This document shows positions 49,912-62,664 of a DNA stretch of 64,000 nucleotides, in pieces. This DNA comes from Sycobia sp. Sy_11 (lineage: Eukaryota; Arthropoda; Insecta; Hymenoptera; Epichrysomallidae). Position 1 is the stretch's first letter. Each line of letters begins with the position of its first letter. A model generated the notes under the pieces. That model saw only the letters and a program-made list of their open reading frames with translations, did not search any database and had not been told where the DNA came from. The translations under genes were made by a program, and so were the position numbers. The stretch is taken from positions 3,729,001 to 3,793,000 of the forward strand of contig JACCIC010000021.1 in assembly GCA_018907035.1 (NCBI GenBank). The letters are read 5' to 3'.

Positions 49912-49921
49912 TTTTGGCGCG
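49912..49921. promoter_or_regulatory. Candidate E2F site upstream of WDHD1
   Basis: TTTTGGCGCG matches the E2F/DP consensus TTTSSCGC and sits about 100 bp upstream of the WDHD1 start codon, in otherwise CpG-poor DNA. DNA-replication genes are classical E2F targets, so S-phase control of WDHD1 is a reasonable inference. Confidence 0.55.
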
Positions 49922-49948
49922 TAAACTTAGGTTGTCAATGGAGTACGC

Positions 49949-49950
<2 letters not shown>

Positions 49951-50016
<66 letters not shown>

Positions 50017-50017
50017 A
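49951..50017. repeat. (TA)n microsatellite in WDHD1 upstream region
   Basis: About 30 TA units with a TG interruption. Confidence 0.95.
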
Positions 50018-50273
50018 TGTGTATGCATGACTACCTGTGCCTACATCCCAAATAAGGCACCATGCGTAGTCGACTACAGCGTCGTCTTATGGACATATTT
50101 GTAATTTTTCGTTCTTAATAATTATCTAATAACATATTATAGAAGAAAACAAATATCGCGTGCTTCTAATGTATTTTTTTCTTGCACTTTGCACATTTTT
50201 TATTTCATTTTACTCTCATTCGACAATGATATTCAACTATTCGAATAGAAGATTCATTTTAAAAAACGGAATA

Positions 50274-51980
50274 TTATTCTACTGCGTTAAAGGCGATTTT
50301 TGTGAAAAAATTATTGTTTTTTGGAGCAATCGAATTGAGAAATAAATGAGATAAATTGAATAATTCTATCATTTCTCTAAGTAAACAAAACTTTAAATGT
50401 TCTATTAGATTTTGTAATATTGGAATATAAATAGATTGTTTATAGTATGTTTCAGGATGAGAACTTGGATAATGTTGACCGTAATTTTCTCTATTATAGT
50501 AATGCGACTTATTTCCATTTTCTCGGCTATATCTTTTGCCCTGCAGCATATTTGGCGCTTAATTGGACTGTATAATTTAGCAAATCTGAAAGAACCATAA
50601 AGCTAACTATGAATTCGCTATCACAGAGAGATAATCGTAGAGATTTAGTTTCTGTAGCTGTTTGACCGTCTTGCCATATAATGATGCAGAATCAAGCGAG
50701 AATCAAGACTTTCAATTTATAAGGCTCTATCATGCATTTCTATACAAAAAATTTCACAAAGTCAGAGCGAGAACACCTCATCAATTATTTATCATGTAAA
50801 ATCGGTTGGATCGTGTATTTAAGAATTCTATTCTTGCTTTGATTATAATAGATTATAATCACTGCATCCGCTGTAGAAAGATTCAGAATATGGTTCTGGC
50901 ATGGAGAAAACATTGACTGCATTTTTTAATTCACTAACAGCACCTCGAGATTCAGAACTCTGAAGTCATAACGGAACATCTGTCTGTTGTTATTTCAGGC
51001 AGAATTTATGATTTCAATTTAATTGTTTTAAAACTAGAAGCGCGTTTTTGCTACATTAGAACCCATTAATCTGATAATTGTTTCAGTGCTATTTAAATCA
51101 TTAATTTTTTTATGAATGTCTATGAATTTGATGAAATCTTCGTGAAATTTATTCACGCATGCATATTATTAAATTATCAGTCGTTTGCGAAATATGTTAA
51201 CTGTCTACCTGTATTTTCATTGAAAATAATACTGCAGTACTTTGCTGTCTGTACTCGATTAATAACAACCGATGAATTTTCTTCGCCGCAACAATTAATT
51301 AGTACATTCTACATAGTTTTACCAATATATGTCATATCGCTCGTGAAGACGATTCTGACTGTTCTATAGCATTGCCCATTTGAGCATCTCCATTTCTAAC
51401 ACGTAATTTGATTAATTCTCGAAAATTACCTTAATTCATTTAGAGTGTTATCAAAATTGATTGGTCCACTATCACGATGCCGCCGAATTGAAATATTTTG
51501 ACAGCCAAAATAGATTATGCCATCAATAATAGGTGCTACTCATAGAGAGTTTTATTTTATTCGCTGCAATCTATGACTTTCAACTTGATTCTAGCTCAGG
51601 ATTCTCTTCAGTTTTCAAAAATAACTTTGCTGCTATTACAACAGATTTTTGATAATATCGTGATTTGTATGATCTACTCTAGCGAGTTCATTTATAGTCG
51701 ATATATTGTCCTTGTCTAAAAGTTGAGCAGAAGATGTTAAAGATTGTACCTCACTGATTTATTTAATGAAAAGCGCTCATTTGCATTTACAAAAAAAAGA
51801 GAATATTGTAAAAAACAACTCTTTTTTACGTCAATAAACGAACCAGTCATAATTATTCAAATATCTTTTACTAGCAACGTTTTCTCTGGGTTTCTTTAAT
51901 TACTATATACATATTAATTAAAAACAGTCTCCTTGGTGAAATCCAGTGGTTTTGGATCAGTCTATTTTTATTTAAACCTT
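50274..51980 (-). pseudogene. hAT-superfamily (DUF4371, ZMYM1/P52rIPK-like) transposase remnant
   Basis: Minus-strand pieces occur in the order of this transposase family. NYDWFVY at about 51,850 resembles the N-terminal TTF-type zinc-finger region. FGCQNISIRRHRDSGPI at about 51,475-51,530 resembles the family motif FCGRQNIALRGHRDDGP. NVLINCCGEE at about 51,280-51,310 resembles QNELIxxCGxx of DUF4371. The final piece ETYYKQSIYIPILQNLIEHL at about 50,390-50,450 resembles EEYYRRTIAIPFLDHLISEL. Stops and frameshifts separate them, so the copy is dead. It lies in the WDHD1-CPSF1 gap. Confidence 0.7.
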
Positions 51981-53111
51981 TTACTCGAGTTCCAACGTAA
52001 TTTTATAAGAATTATTGTTGCTAATCAAGCTCGTATTAATAAAACTATTTTTAATATTAACTTCGTCGTTATTTTGTTTTTTATCTAAAATATAAAGATT
52101 TTCATGGTTTATACTTTTTCTCACATTGAATTCATCAAATTGTCTTAATTTATTATTTAATTGGGACTTTTTAAAAACATTTCGCTGAAATTAGCCTAAA
52201 TTTTGACTTTAAGAATTATTTCCTAATGACGTTTTTAAGAAGTTTTAAGAACCTACAAAAGTTATTAAGAAACTAATACGTGCGATTTATCATCTGCACA
52301 TCAAAAGGCTACAAGTCTTACATAAAATTTTTTTTTGTTATTTAACATCTTTTTATTATGCTCCTCAAAATTAGTGCCAGCTAGTGCTACAATCAGTAAC
52401 GGAAATCTATCATGTGTTTGTAAACAAAACACATGTAAATTTTTACAGCGATGCTTGTGCGTTTGAGAAAAATCGACATCAACGCAAGAATAATAATTTC
52501 TAAGCGACAATTTTAATTCCGATTTTTGAACCACGAGAGTGAATAGATGCATCGTGAACTATTAATTAATGATGGCTCTAAGTCATGTAGATTTCTGATA
52601 AAATTGCCAAAAAGATGTCTACACGTGACATAATAAAATCAAGATATGATTACTGCATATAGTAAATATTTACTCAAAAATCAATTATTAATTTATATAT
52701 TTTACACTTATTTATATGTATAAAATACTATAGTCTAGAAAATGAATTCATCGAATCATAGGTAATTCTTTTTAGTTTATTCATTTGTACAAACTTAAAA
52801 CATTGTGAATTTATATTTTATAACATGAAAAAAAAACAGTTGACCCTGTCAGGCATTATGTTTATTACAATCATTTATGCATTTTATATTCTGGGACGGG
52901 GCACATTCCTTAGATCCACCGCTGATGCTTGCTGGAAATACTTGGTAATACCTGGTAATACTAGCTAATACCAGGTAATATTAAGTAACGTGGTAACATC
53001 AGGTAACATTAACATGTCGAAATTCGTCGAATAACAGCTGGTAAAATTAATTTTCGACAAACTCTGTATAACAAGATGTGTATCTGCCCCCATTTTGCTC
53101 CAAAAGACGTC
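51981..53111. other. Intergenic DNA between the hAT remnant and the inverted-repeat element
   Basis: A minus-strand frame at 52,301-52,552 might be further hAT-element sequence, but I see no diagnostic motif. At about 52,930-53,015 there is a degenerate run of TGGTAATAC-like units. Nothing else is apparent. Confidence 0.4.
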
Positions 53112-54003
53112 AGTTGCGACGCCGATGACCAACCATTCTTGTATAAAATTTGAAACCTAATCGTTCCGCTAATAATATTTAATAAACTAGCATATAGTGG
53201 AAAAATACATTAAATAATTATTAATATTATAAAAATAATATTATATAATGAATTAAATAAATATTTGTATGTAATGTTGAAAATAAATTTAATACTAATC
53301 AATATTTCATTATCAATTATACAAGCAAACTATTATTTGGTTTAAACTAATTTTTTTAAACCATAGACATTTCACAAATGATTCTCTATTTAATAGTATT
53401 TGTACATGAATAAAATTCAAGATTTTATCAAATTTATAGAATTTCTAAAAATTACATTCTTTAAATATCACTAAACAAAAGATTATATTAACAGGTTCTA
53501 ATGTAGGAAAAACGAAACTAAAAAGTATACAATAAATAATACAAAAAATTGAATTGAAAAGTAAAAAATAAAATTTCTAAAAAAATGAACTTAAATAAAA
53601 TTCAAAATTATCAAAAATATTCATCTAATTTTTTAACAAAAAAGCGCGAGTCCTAGAAAAAAGTCTCTGATTTGCATATTGCAAATAAAAATATTTAATA
53701 TTAAGCTACTTTTTTTTTAGTCAAAAATTGGATGAATATTTTTGATACTTTTGAATCAGCCCCCCCCCCTTTGGTCACTCCAGGAGTCACTATTGATGGG
53801 AGGAGATACTTCCTTAATATCACAATTAAAAAGTTCAAAAATATTTATTACATTTATTTTTTAAAATAAATATTTATATCTGAGTGTACTGTATTAATAT
53901 GCATTCTCTTCATTGAATGTTACTTTATAAATATTATCAGAGAAATCTCTATTAACTTTCAAATTTTATCCAATAATAACTGTCCATTGGCGTCGCAATT
54001 GGC
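53112..54003. mobile_element. Non-autonomous element with long terminal inverted repeats
   Basis: The left end reads TTGCGACGCCGATGACC, then GTATAAAATTTGAAACCTAA and CTAATAATATTTAATAAA. The right end read in reverse gives TTGCGACGCCAATGGACAG, GGATAAAATTTGAAAGTTAA and CTGATAATATTTATAAAG. The arms therefore match over about 75 bp or more. Inside is a second inverted pair, TATCAAAAATATTCATC (53,609-53,625), and its perfect complement at 53,731-53,747. There is no coding capacity. The right end lies under 500 bp from the CPSF1 start codon. Confidence 0.65.
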
Positions 54004-54492
54004 GTACGTTGACCTAAGTTGATAGTTATTGGTTTACACACTATGCGTGCATATGGTGATGTGTATGTATGTATCTTGTACTGCACCAGTTTTTTTCTTG
54101 AAACTATATTATACACATTCTGCCGAAAATGGGTATTACCAGGTATTACTCGACGGATTCGTCAAGTTATGGCTCTTTACTGTGCAAGTCTCTGACCTTA
54201 TGTTGTTATTGTTAACATTAAATGTTAACGGACTTAACAGATAGTGTTAACATTAGTTCACGGTTCTTTTATATTGGTTTTTTTACTATAATAAAAATAA
54301 TCTGGATAATAACAATGGGTTGGCAATGGTGAATGATGCGTTCTATGAAAGTTAGGTAGGTCCAGAGTAGGTCAAGCGCATGTCAAGAGTCCACATTGCC
54401 CCCGTGCCGCCCTGCCGTCTGGGCGCCTCTTGGGAAAGTAATATAGGTTAGAATAAAACACCGACTCGTTGTTTACAACAGCGGTGCGGAAA
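54004..54492 (+). promoter_or_regulatory. CPSF1 upstream region
   Basis: The 490 bp between the inverted-repeat element and the CPSF1 ATG must contain the promoter and 5' untranslated region unless an upstream exon exists. No TATA box at a fitting distance or arthropod initiator is obvious. The part at 54,400-54,490 is the most GC-rich. Confidence 0.35.
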
Positions 54493-57400
54493 ATGTATTC
54501 GATTTCTAAAACTTCTCATCCCGCAACAGGAGTAGAACACTCGATAACTTGTAATTTTTTTAATCGGTCAGAAAAATGTCTCGTTGTTGCTGGTGCGAAC
54601 ATTATTCGTGTTTTTCGCTTGATTCCCGATGTAGATCCAGCGAAAAAAGAGAAATATTCAGGTAATCTTATTTTTAAGAATTATGTATTATTCATATAAA
54701 TATTGGATAATATATTTAAAGAATGTATTTCATTATATCCTATTTTATTATATTTTAAATACAGAAACACGTCCTCCAAAGATGAGGCTAGAATGCCTAG
54801 CTCAATACACATTGCATGGAAATGTAATGTCAATGCAAGCAGTCCAGCTAATTGGTTCGCAAAGAGATTCTCTTCTACTTAGTTTTAGGGAAGCTAAATT
54901 ATCTGTTGTAGAATATGACCCAGAAATCCATAGTCTTAGAACTGTTTCATTACATTACTTTGAAGAAGAGGAAATTAAAGTATGAAAAATAATTTGAATC
55001 TTATACTTAAAAAATCAGTTTTTTAGTTATCTAAGCTATTAATAATTCACTATTATTTATAGTCTAATCAGTGACTTTCTTTCATATTTTTTTATCTTTA
55101 AGTATTCAAAAAATATTTAAAAGTTACTATAAATATCATATTTATTTATTAAATTATTTTTAACTAGGATGGCTGGACAAATCATCATCATGTACCTATC
55201 GTTAGAGTAGATCCAGAAGGAAGATGTGCAGTTATGTTAATTTATGGTAGAAAATTAGTAGTCTTACCTTTTCGTAAAGATCCAATTTTAGATGAAGGAG
55301 ATTTATTAGAAAATTCCAAATCTTCGAGTAAAACACCAATATTGTCATCATATATGATTGTTTTAAAAACATTAGAAGAAAAAATGGATAATATAATTGA
55401 TTTACAATTCTTACATGGATATTATGAACCAACTTTATTGATTCTTTATGAACCAGTCAGAACTTTTCCAGGGTAAAAAATCTTATTACTAAAAGTCAAT
55501 TTAAGTAAGCTTATAAAACATAAAATTATATTTATATGATTTGATAATTAATTTAGACGAATAGCAGTACGTCAAGATACATGTGCAATGGTGGCAATAT
55601 CTTTAAATATTCAACAAAAAGTACATCCTATTATTTGGTCTGTCTCAAATTTACCATTTGACTGTTATCAAGCTGTACCAGTAAAAAAACCTCTTGGAGG
55701 CACTTTGATAATGGCAATAAATTCTTTAATTTATTTGAATCAAAGTATCCCCCCTTATGGAGTTTCTTTAAATAGCTTAACTGAAAATTGTACAAATTTT
55801 CCTCTCAGTAAGAAATCAATTTTTCAAAAGTATTATTAATATTTTTTACTTAATAATAAAATATTTATTGTATTGCAGAACCACAAGATGGAGTTAAAAT
55901 AAGTTTAGAAAGTTCTCAAGTCGCATTTATTTCATCAGATCGCTTAGTTATATCTTTGAAAACTGGAGAACTGTATGTGTTATCACTATTTGCTGATAGC
56001 ATGAGATCTGTTCGAGGTTTTCATTTTGACAAAGCTGCTGCCAGTGTATTGACTTCTTGTGTATGTAATTTGAATAATTTTACTGAAAAACTACTTAATT
56101 CAATAAATTGTTTTATTTCCTATATAAAATATTTCTCAGGTTTGTATGTGTGAAGACAATTATTTATTTCTTGGATCTCGGTTAGGTAATTCTTTATTAT
56201 TAAGATTTACTGAAAAAGAAACTGAAAGAATAAATGACGTGTCACTGTTAGACAAATCATTAACAAATAATAGTGAGGAACCGCCAACTAAAAAAGTAAA
56301 ACAAGATTATTTAGAAGATTGGATGGCATCTGATGTATTAGATATTAAAGATCCTGAAGAATTAGAAGTTTATGGAAATGAAACACAAACTTCCATTCAA
56401 ATCACATCTTACATATTTGAGGTATGCAAATAAATGTTATTGAATTTTATAAAGAAAAAGCAGTAAATCACATGTTTTCATTAATTTTTATTAATATATT
56501 GTCATAAACAGAATTTCCTGTAAGATAATAAAAATAATGATTGTAGTTTTTATTCTAATTAAAGTTCATTCATATTTTTAATTATTATTTTTTATATTTA
56601 ATAGATTTTTTCTTTGAAATTGATTATACGGAAGTTACTTATTACAGTATTTTTTATTTAAATAGTTTAATTTGTGAAATTGATTTTTAGATATTAGTTA
56701 AAAATATTTGCTTAAAAAATTTTGAGGATTTAATTTTTAACAGAGATTTGTTTGTTGTGGCTTTTTCATATTTAAATTTATTTTTTATCTTGAAGTTCTT
56801 TTTTAATATGCGATTTGAAAATGAAAATTTTTTAAGGTGTGTGACAGTTTGTTAAATATTGGTCCTTGTGGAAATATTTCTATGGGTGAACCTGCATTTT
56901 TATCAGAAGAATTTTTAAATAGTTCCGACCCAGATGTTGAATTAGTTACTACATCTGGATATGGCAAAAATGGTGCTCTTTGTGTTCTTCAAAGATCTAT
57001 TCGACCACAGGTATATTTTTTCAGAGCATCGTTTACTTTTAAATTTATGTATATATATAAATAATTCAAAAACTGCTTGCCTAGTTGAATAACATTGAAA
57101 AAGTGTTATCATAACAAATATTTTAAAAAATTCTTCAGTAATTTAAGTAAAATTAATTTAATTGTAACTTTGAATTCAACTTTAAATTTGAATAAAAAAT
57201 AGATATTTTCATTCTGATACCTGAAATAAAAACTTTTGCAAATTCTTTCTTTGCATAGATTTTCATGCTTGAAGTCAAGATATAAATCTTAAGAATTATT
57301 TTGAAATCAAATTGTTACATTTACACACTTTTCTATATATATAATATAAATGTAATTATAATATATGATTATTATACCGTTTATTTTTTAAATTTTATTT

Positions 57401-60400
57401 GAATTACAAATAATTTTTACAATTTATCTTGACTTTGAAGATAACTATATGTCTAAGAATCAGTTTTTAATCTTTTTTGGAAACTAAAATATTATTCAGC
57501 TATTCAACTATTCTAGAATTTTTTGATTATTATATATACACATCATTATTAGTCTTATTATTCTCAAATAATTTATTGTTTTTCAGGTTATAACTACATT
57601 TGATTTACCTGGTTATGAAAATATTTGGACAGTTATTGATGCAACAGTTGGGGATAATCGTGGAAAAAGTGATACTGAAGGGACTCATGGATTTTTAATT
57701 TTAAGTCAAGAAGATTCTACAATGGTAATTTTTATAAACCGTGTGTTGGGTGTTTCAATTTTGTAAAATTTTAATTATGTAAAAAAAAGTAAATTCTCTT
57801 ATTTGTTCTTTTTTCATTAAAGTTATATTTATTTGAATTATTAGGTATTACAAACAGGGCAAGAAATCAATGAAATCGTTGATCAAAGTGGATTCAGTAC
57901 TCAAGGAACAACGATATTTGCTGGAAACCTTGGTTCAAATCGGTATATAATTCAAGTTACACAAGCGGGAATAAGATTATTACAAGGCTTAGATCAAGTA
58001 AGTTCATATTTTATAAAATCATTCTATTTATTTTTTCTGTATAAAAAAAATATATTATATGATTTAAATTAAAGATTCAACATATGCCAATGGATTTGGG
58101 ATGTTCTATTGTTCATGCTAGTTGTGCAGATCCATATGTCACTTTACTTTCAGAAGATGGTCAAGTTATACTTTTAACATTAAGAGAGGGAAGAGGAATT
58201 GCTCGCTTACACGCTCAAGCTGTGAATTTAATGTTTGTAAGTACTTATGCATTACTAATTATTTCAACTACTATATTGTAGTTGTATAATTGTATCAACA
58301 TGGTGTACAGGTAAAGAACCATTTTTCAAATTAAAAAAAATTGAAAAACTGCAATGTTTGTATTTTGATTTGTTTTTTATCTTTTAACAAATAATTTTTT
58401 TCATCAACAATTTTTTATTTTCTGGTTTAAAAAACAACTGATTTTATACAATGGGGAGTATTCCTTAAATGTTATTTTAATGATATCTTTGTCTACATAT
58501 ACAAATTTATTATTAATTTGTCTTATGAAAAAGATAACAGAGTTATTTTACTCATACAAAAGTTGTATGAACTATTACTATTACCAATCACATATCAATA
58601 AACCATGGTACAAAGTAAAGAAATTGATTTTTTAATAATTTATTTATTGATAAGAGTTTTTGTACGAAATTAATTGTATAAGAAGATGTACTTGCTCTAT
58701 ATTTCTATTTATAAACACGCCCGAAATACCACGCTGGGTTGCTGCTTCCTGGATGATGAAAAGTAGCGTATTTTGCGAAATTAGCAGTGAAAAGTAACAT
58801 AATTTAATTTCTATATTTTCGATACAAAATTGACAAATTATACTGGACTTCTGCGTACAAAAAAAATAAAAAATGTGTTAGGTTTTCGATATTTAATTTG
58901 GAATGTGATACTCTTCAATTGGGCTGCTTGAAATATGATAATTTTTAATAGGGCGTCGATATTGTACATTATCATGAAATGATTATCGTTTCGTATTGAT
59001 TTTCAATTATTTTTAAAACTTTGTTTAAAGTTGCTCTAAACTATGTTTTCTTGATGACTATTTCATTATCTTCTTTTATTTCCATGTAGCGTCCTCAAAT
59101 AGAAGCAGTATGTGCTTACAGAGATGTTAGTGGCTTATTTACAACAGTTTTACCTGAAGATGTTGCTGATGAAGCAATGGATAATGATAATGCAGATGAA
59201 CCACAAATCATTGATAATATTGACAATGAAGATGAATTACTATATGGAGATGGATCAGCCTTTCAAATGCCAGCTCCACCTGTGATAAAACCACAAGAAA
59301 ATCCAACAAAAAAACCTCCTTGGTAATTTACATATAATTATTTAACTTTTAAAAATGTCTATAATTTTTCAACTTTGTAAAAATTATTATATTAAATTGA
59401 TTGTTTATAATTTCTAGGTGGCAACAATATTTACAAGAAATAAAACCTTCATATTGGTTATTTGTTTATAGAGACAGTGGAACACTAGAAGTATATTCAT
59501 TGCCAGAATTGCGTTTATCTTATTTAATAAGAAATTTTGGTTTTGGGCAAAGTATATTGCATGACAGTATGGAGTTTACAACTATACAAAATTCAACTGA
59601 ACCAGTAAATCCTGAAATTCAGGTGATGAAATAATAGAATGAATATTCAATCAAAAATTAAAATTCTTGCTCTATTGTTCTAACTAATTCATTTTTTATG
59701 TAGGTTCGGGAAATAGCAGTGGTTGCTTTAGGGCATCATGGAAATAGACCAATGTTAATTGTAAGATTAGATTCTGAAGTACAAATTTATCAAGTATATA
59801 GATATCCGAAAGGTTATTTAAAATTACGTTTTAAAAAAATCGAACATAATTTTATTGTAGGATTTGCAAGGTATTATAACTTTAAATTTAATAGTGTAAT
59901 TTATTTTAAAATTGTAACTTAAAAATTTAATTTGTAATTAAATAGAATGAAACAGAAAGAAGAAGATATTCCAAGTATGAATGATACACGTTTATGTATG
60001 ATTCGATACTTTAGTAATATAGCAGGTTACAATGGAGTATTTATTGGTGGTGACTATCCTCACTGGCTTTTCTTAACAGGAAGAGGAGAATTACGATCTC
60101 ATCCAATGAATATTGACGGACCCATAAAATCATTTGCACCATTTAATAATGTTAATTGCCCTCAAGGATTTTTGTATTTTAATCGAAAAGTATAATATAA
60201 ATCTTTTATATATTTATTTTATAAAACTTAACGTTTATTAAATTAAAATATATGTTACAATTAGGATGAATTAAGGTTTTGTGTGCTGCCTACTCACCTG
60301 TCTTATGATGCTCCTTGGCCAGTAAGAAAAGTACCTTTACGTTGTACACCTCATTTTGTAACTTATCATCTTGAAAGTAAAACATATTGTGTAGTTACCA

Positions 60401-62163
60401 GTATATCAGAACCACTAAAAAGTTACTATAGGTTTAATGGAGAAGATAAAGTAAATATTACTTTGTAATCATAATATTTTTCTCTTTCAATTATATTGCT
60501 AATACAACTATTAATTTTTAGGAATTTACAGAAGAAGAAAGAGATGAAAGATTTTTATATCCAATTCAAGAACAGTTTAGTATAGTTTTATTTTCTCCAG
60601 TTTCTTGGGATACGATTCCAAATACAAAGATTGACTTAGATCAGTGGGAGCACGTTACCTGCTTAAAAAATGTTTCTTTAGCATATGAAGGAACGAGATC
60701 CGGTTTAAAAGGATACATAGTTATTGGAACAAATTATAATTATGGAGAAGATATTACAAGCAGAGGACGAGTAAATATTATTTTTCATATTAATATTAAT
60801 ATTCCTATTAATACTAATATTAATACTATTAATACTGATTAATACTAATATTATTTTTTTACAAAATTGAATAACGTTAAATATTTGACTTAGATATTTA
60901 TATTTGACATCATTGAAGTTGTGCCTGAACCTGGTCAACCACTTACTAAGAACAGATTCAAACAAATTTATGCAAAGGAACAAAAAGGACCTGTGACTGC
61001 CATAACTCAAGTTTCTGGTTTTTTAGTTTCAGCAATTGGACAAAAAGTTTGTTTTATAGTTTTTTTTTTTTTTATTATAAAAAAGTCATTCTAATCATTA
61101 ATTATAAATGTTCATATATATATTATTTTTTTTTACTCTTACAGATATATATTTGGCAATTAAAAGATAACGATTTAGTAGGAGTTGCGTTTATAGATAC
61201 TCAAATTTATGTGTGTCAAATGCTTAGTATTAAGAGTTTGATACTGGTTGCAGATGTTTATAAATCTGTCAGTTTGTTAAGATTTCAACCAGAATATAAA
61301 ACTCTATCTCTTGTTAGCAGAGTGCGTTTAAATTAACTTTTTAAAATAAAAATATTTTTTACCTATATTGTAATTGTTTTACTTTATATTTTTTAGGATT
61401 TTAGAACTACAGAAATTTATGCAATTGAATATTTTATACAAAATAACGAATTAGGATTTATTGTAGCTGATGGTGAAAGTAACATTGCAATTTTTTCATA
61501 TCAACCTGAATCATCACAAAGTTTTGGAGGACAAAAATTAATTAGAAAAGCAGATATTCACCTAGGACAAAAAATTAATACATTTTTTCGGATAAAATGT
61601 AAAACAAGTGATTCTGCTAATCCAGGCAAACAGTTTAGTGGGGCTGATAAAAGACATGTAACAATGTATGGTAAGTTTATCATTCATGTTAATATAAAAA
61701 ATATATATTTAAAAAATTATATATTTTTGTTATATAATTGTATTAATATAGAATATTTGATATTTTAGCAACATTAGATGGAAGCCTTGGTTATATTCTT
61801 CCAGTACCTGAAAAGACTTATCGACGGTTACTTATGTTGCAAAACGTTTTAGTCAGTCATATTTATCATATAGCAGGTTTAAATCCTAAAGCTTTTCGGT
61901 AAGTTGAACTTGATTTTGTATTATGGTAATTTTTATATTGAATTCAATAATTCAAAAATAAATATTTCTTAAATAGAACTTACAGAAGTTATGTTAGGAT
62001 GCAAGGTAATCCTGCAAGAGGAATAATTGATGGAGACTTAGTAACAAAATACCTTGATTTACCTGTAAATGAAAAAATAGAAATAGCAAAAAAGATTGGA
62101 ACAGGTTCTCAAGAAATTATAGATGATATGCATGAAATCTATAAACAAACGTCACATTTCTAA
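54493..62163 (+). CDS. CPSF1: Cleavage and polyadenylation specificity factor subunit 1 (CPSF160)
   Basis: The 21 exons are 54493-54661, 54765-54979, 55168-55472, 55557-55807, 55879-56060, 56140-56421, 56837-57010, 57587-57724, 57845-57997, 58075-58236, 59090-59322, 59418-59622, 59704-59870, 59946-60189, 60265-60450, 60522-60770, 60894-61046, 61145-61321, 61397-61670, 61769-61898 and 61977-62163. They encode 1411 aa, against 1443 in human. CPSF160 is the scaffold of the polyadenylation specificity factor that, with WDR33 and CPSF30, recognises AAUAAA in pre-mRNA. Recognisable blocks are the start [30 protein letters not shown] (385-397), a basic nuclear-localisation-like PPTKKVK (422-428), [34 protein letters not shown] and the C-terminal [15 protein letters not shown]. 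The three-propeller DDB1-like architecture is implied by homology. An in-frame upstream codon TTG is not used; ATG at 54,493 fits the family N terminus. Introns are mostly short and exons CpG-poor. Confidence 0.96.
60783..60853. repeat. Degenerate (ATTAAT)n repeat in CPSF1 intron 16
   Basis: About 70 bp of ATTAAT/ACTAAT units directly after the donor at 60,771. Confidence 0.75.
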
Positions 62164-62264
62164 CAAAGAAATCAAATGGACAGTTAATATTGTGGTGTTT
62201 AATATTGTATATAATTTTGAATGTACATTGATAAAATAATTATAAGTAAATCATGAGATTTTTA

Positions 62265-62270
62265 AATAAA
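62265..62270 (+). terminator. Poly(A) signal AATAAA, CPSF1
   Basis: Canonical hexamer about 100 bp past the CPSF1 stop codon. Confidence 0.6.
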
Positions 62271-62368
62271 AAATAATTTTTGTTATTATTTAATTAGTGT
62301 TTTATATCAAATATATTATAAAATATAAAAGTATATTATGTTAAATTTAAGTAATGTTTTACATGGAG

Positions 62369-62448
62369 CAATAGTCTAGTAATGTATTGAGATATTCCAG
62401 TTTAATATTGAAATGAAAGTTATGCAGGTTCAAATCAACAGACTATTG
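62369..62448 (+). pseudogene. tRNA-like degenerate sequence
   Basis: CAATAGTCT at 62,369-62,377 and AGACTATTG at 62,440-62,448 are perfect complements placed 80 nt apart, like an acceptor stem. T and A follow in positions 8 and 9. GGTTCAAATC at 62,428-62,437 matches the Pol III B box. The D, anticodon and T stems do not close, so it is at best a tRNA relic or the head of a tRNA-derived SINE. It lies between CPSF1 and DRC8. Confidence 0.3.
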
Positions 62449-62664
62449 GAACTGATGTAAAGTCATAAGATTCATTATTAATATTGCATGTAAGTATTTA
62501 GATTTTTATAAATGGTTATTGTTTGGTCTAAGTTTTCAATTATTTTGTTTTTTAGTAACCTATAATTTAATAAGAGTTTAATATAATAATAAATATCAGT
62601 TAGGAATAATATCTTTAAAAACAATGTGTTAAAATTGTAAGTGCAAAAGAAATGGTGGAAAAAA

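Noticed and set aside
54469..54492. Eight in-frame codons upstream of the CPSF1 ATG
   Set aside because: No ATG in that extension; the family N terminus begins at the MYS methionine.
58237..59089. Possible missing CPSF1 exon in the long intron 10
   Set aside because: Direct joining of exons 10 and 11 keeps frame and continues the conserved order; no family-like coding segment was seen inside.
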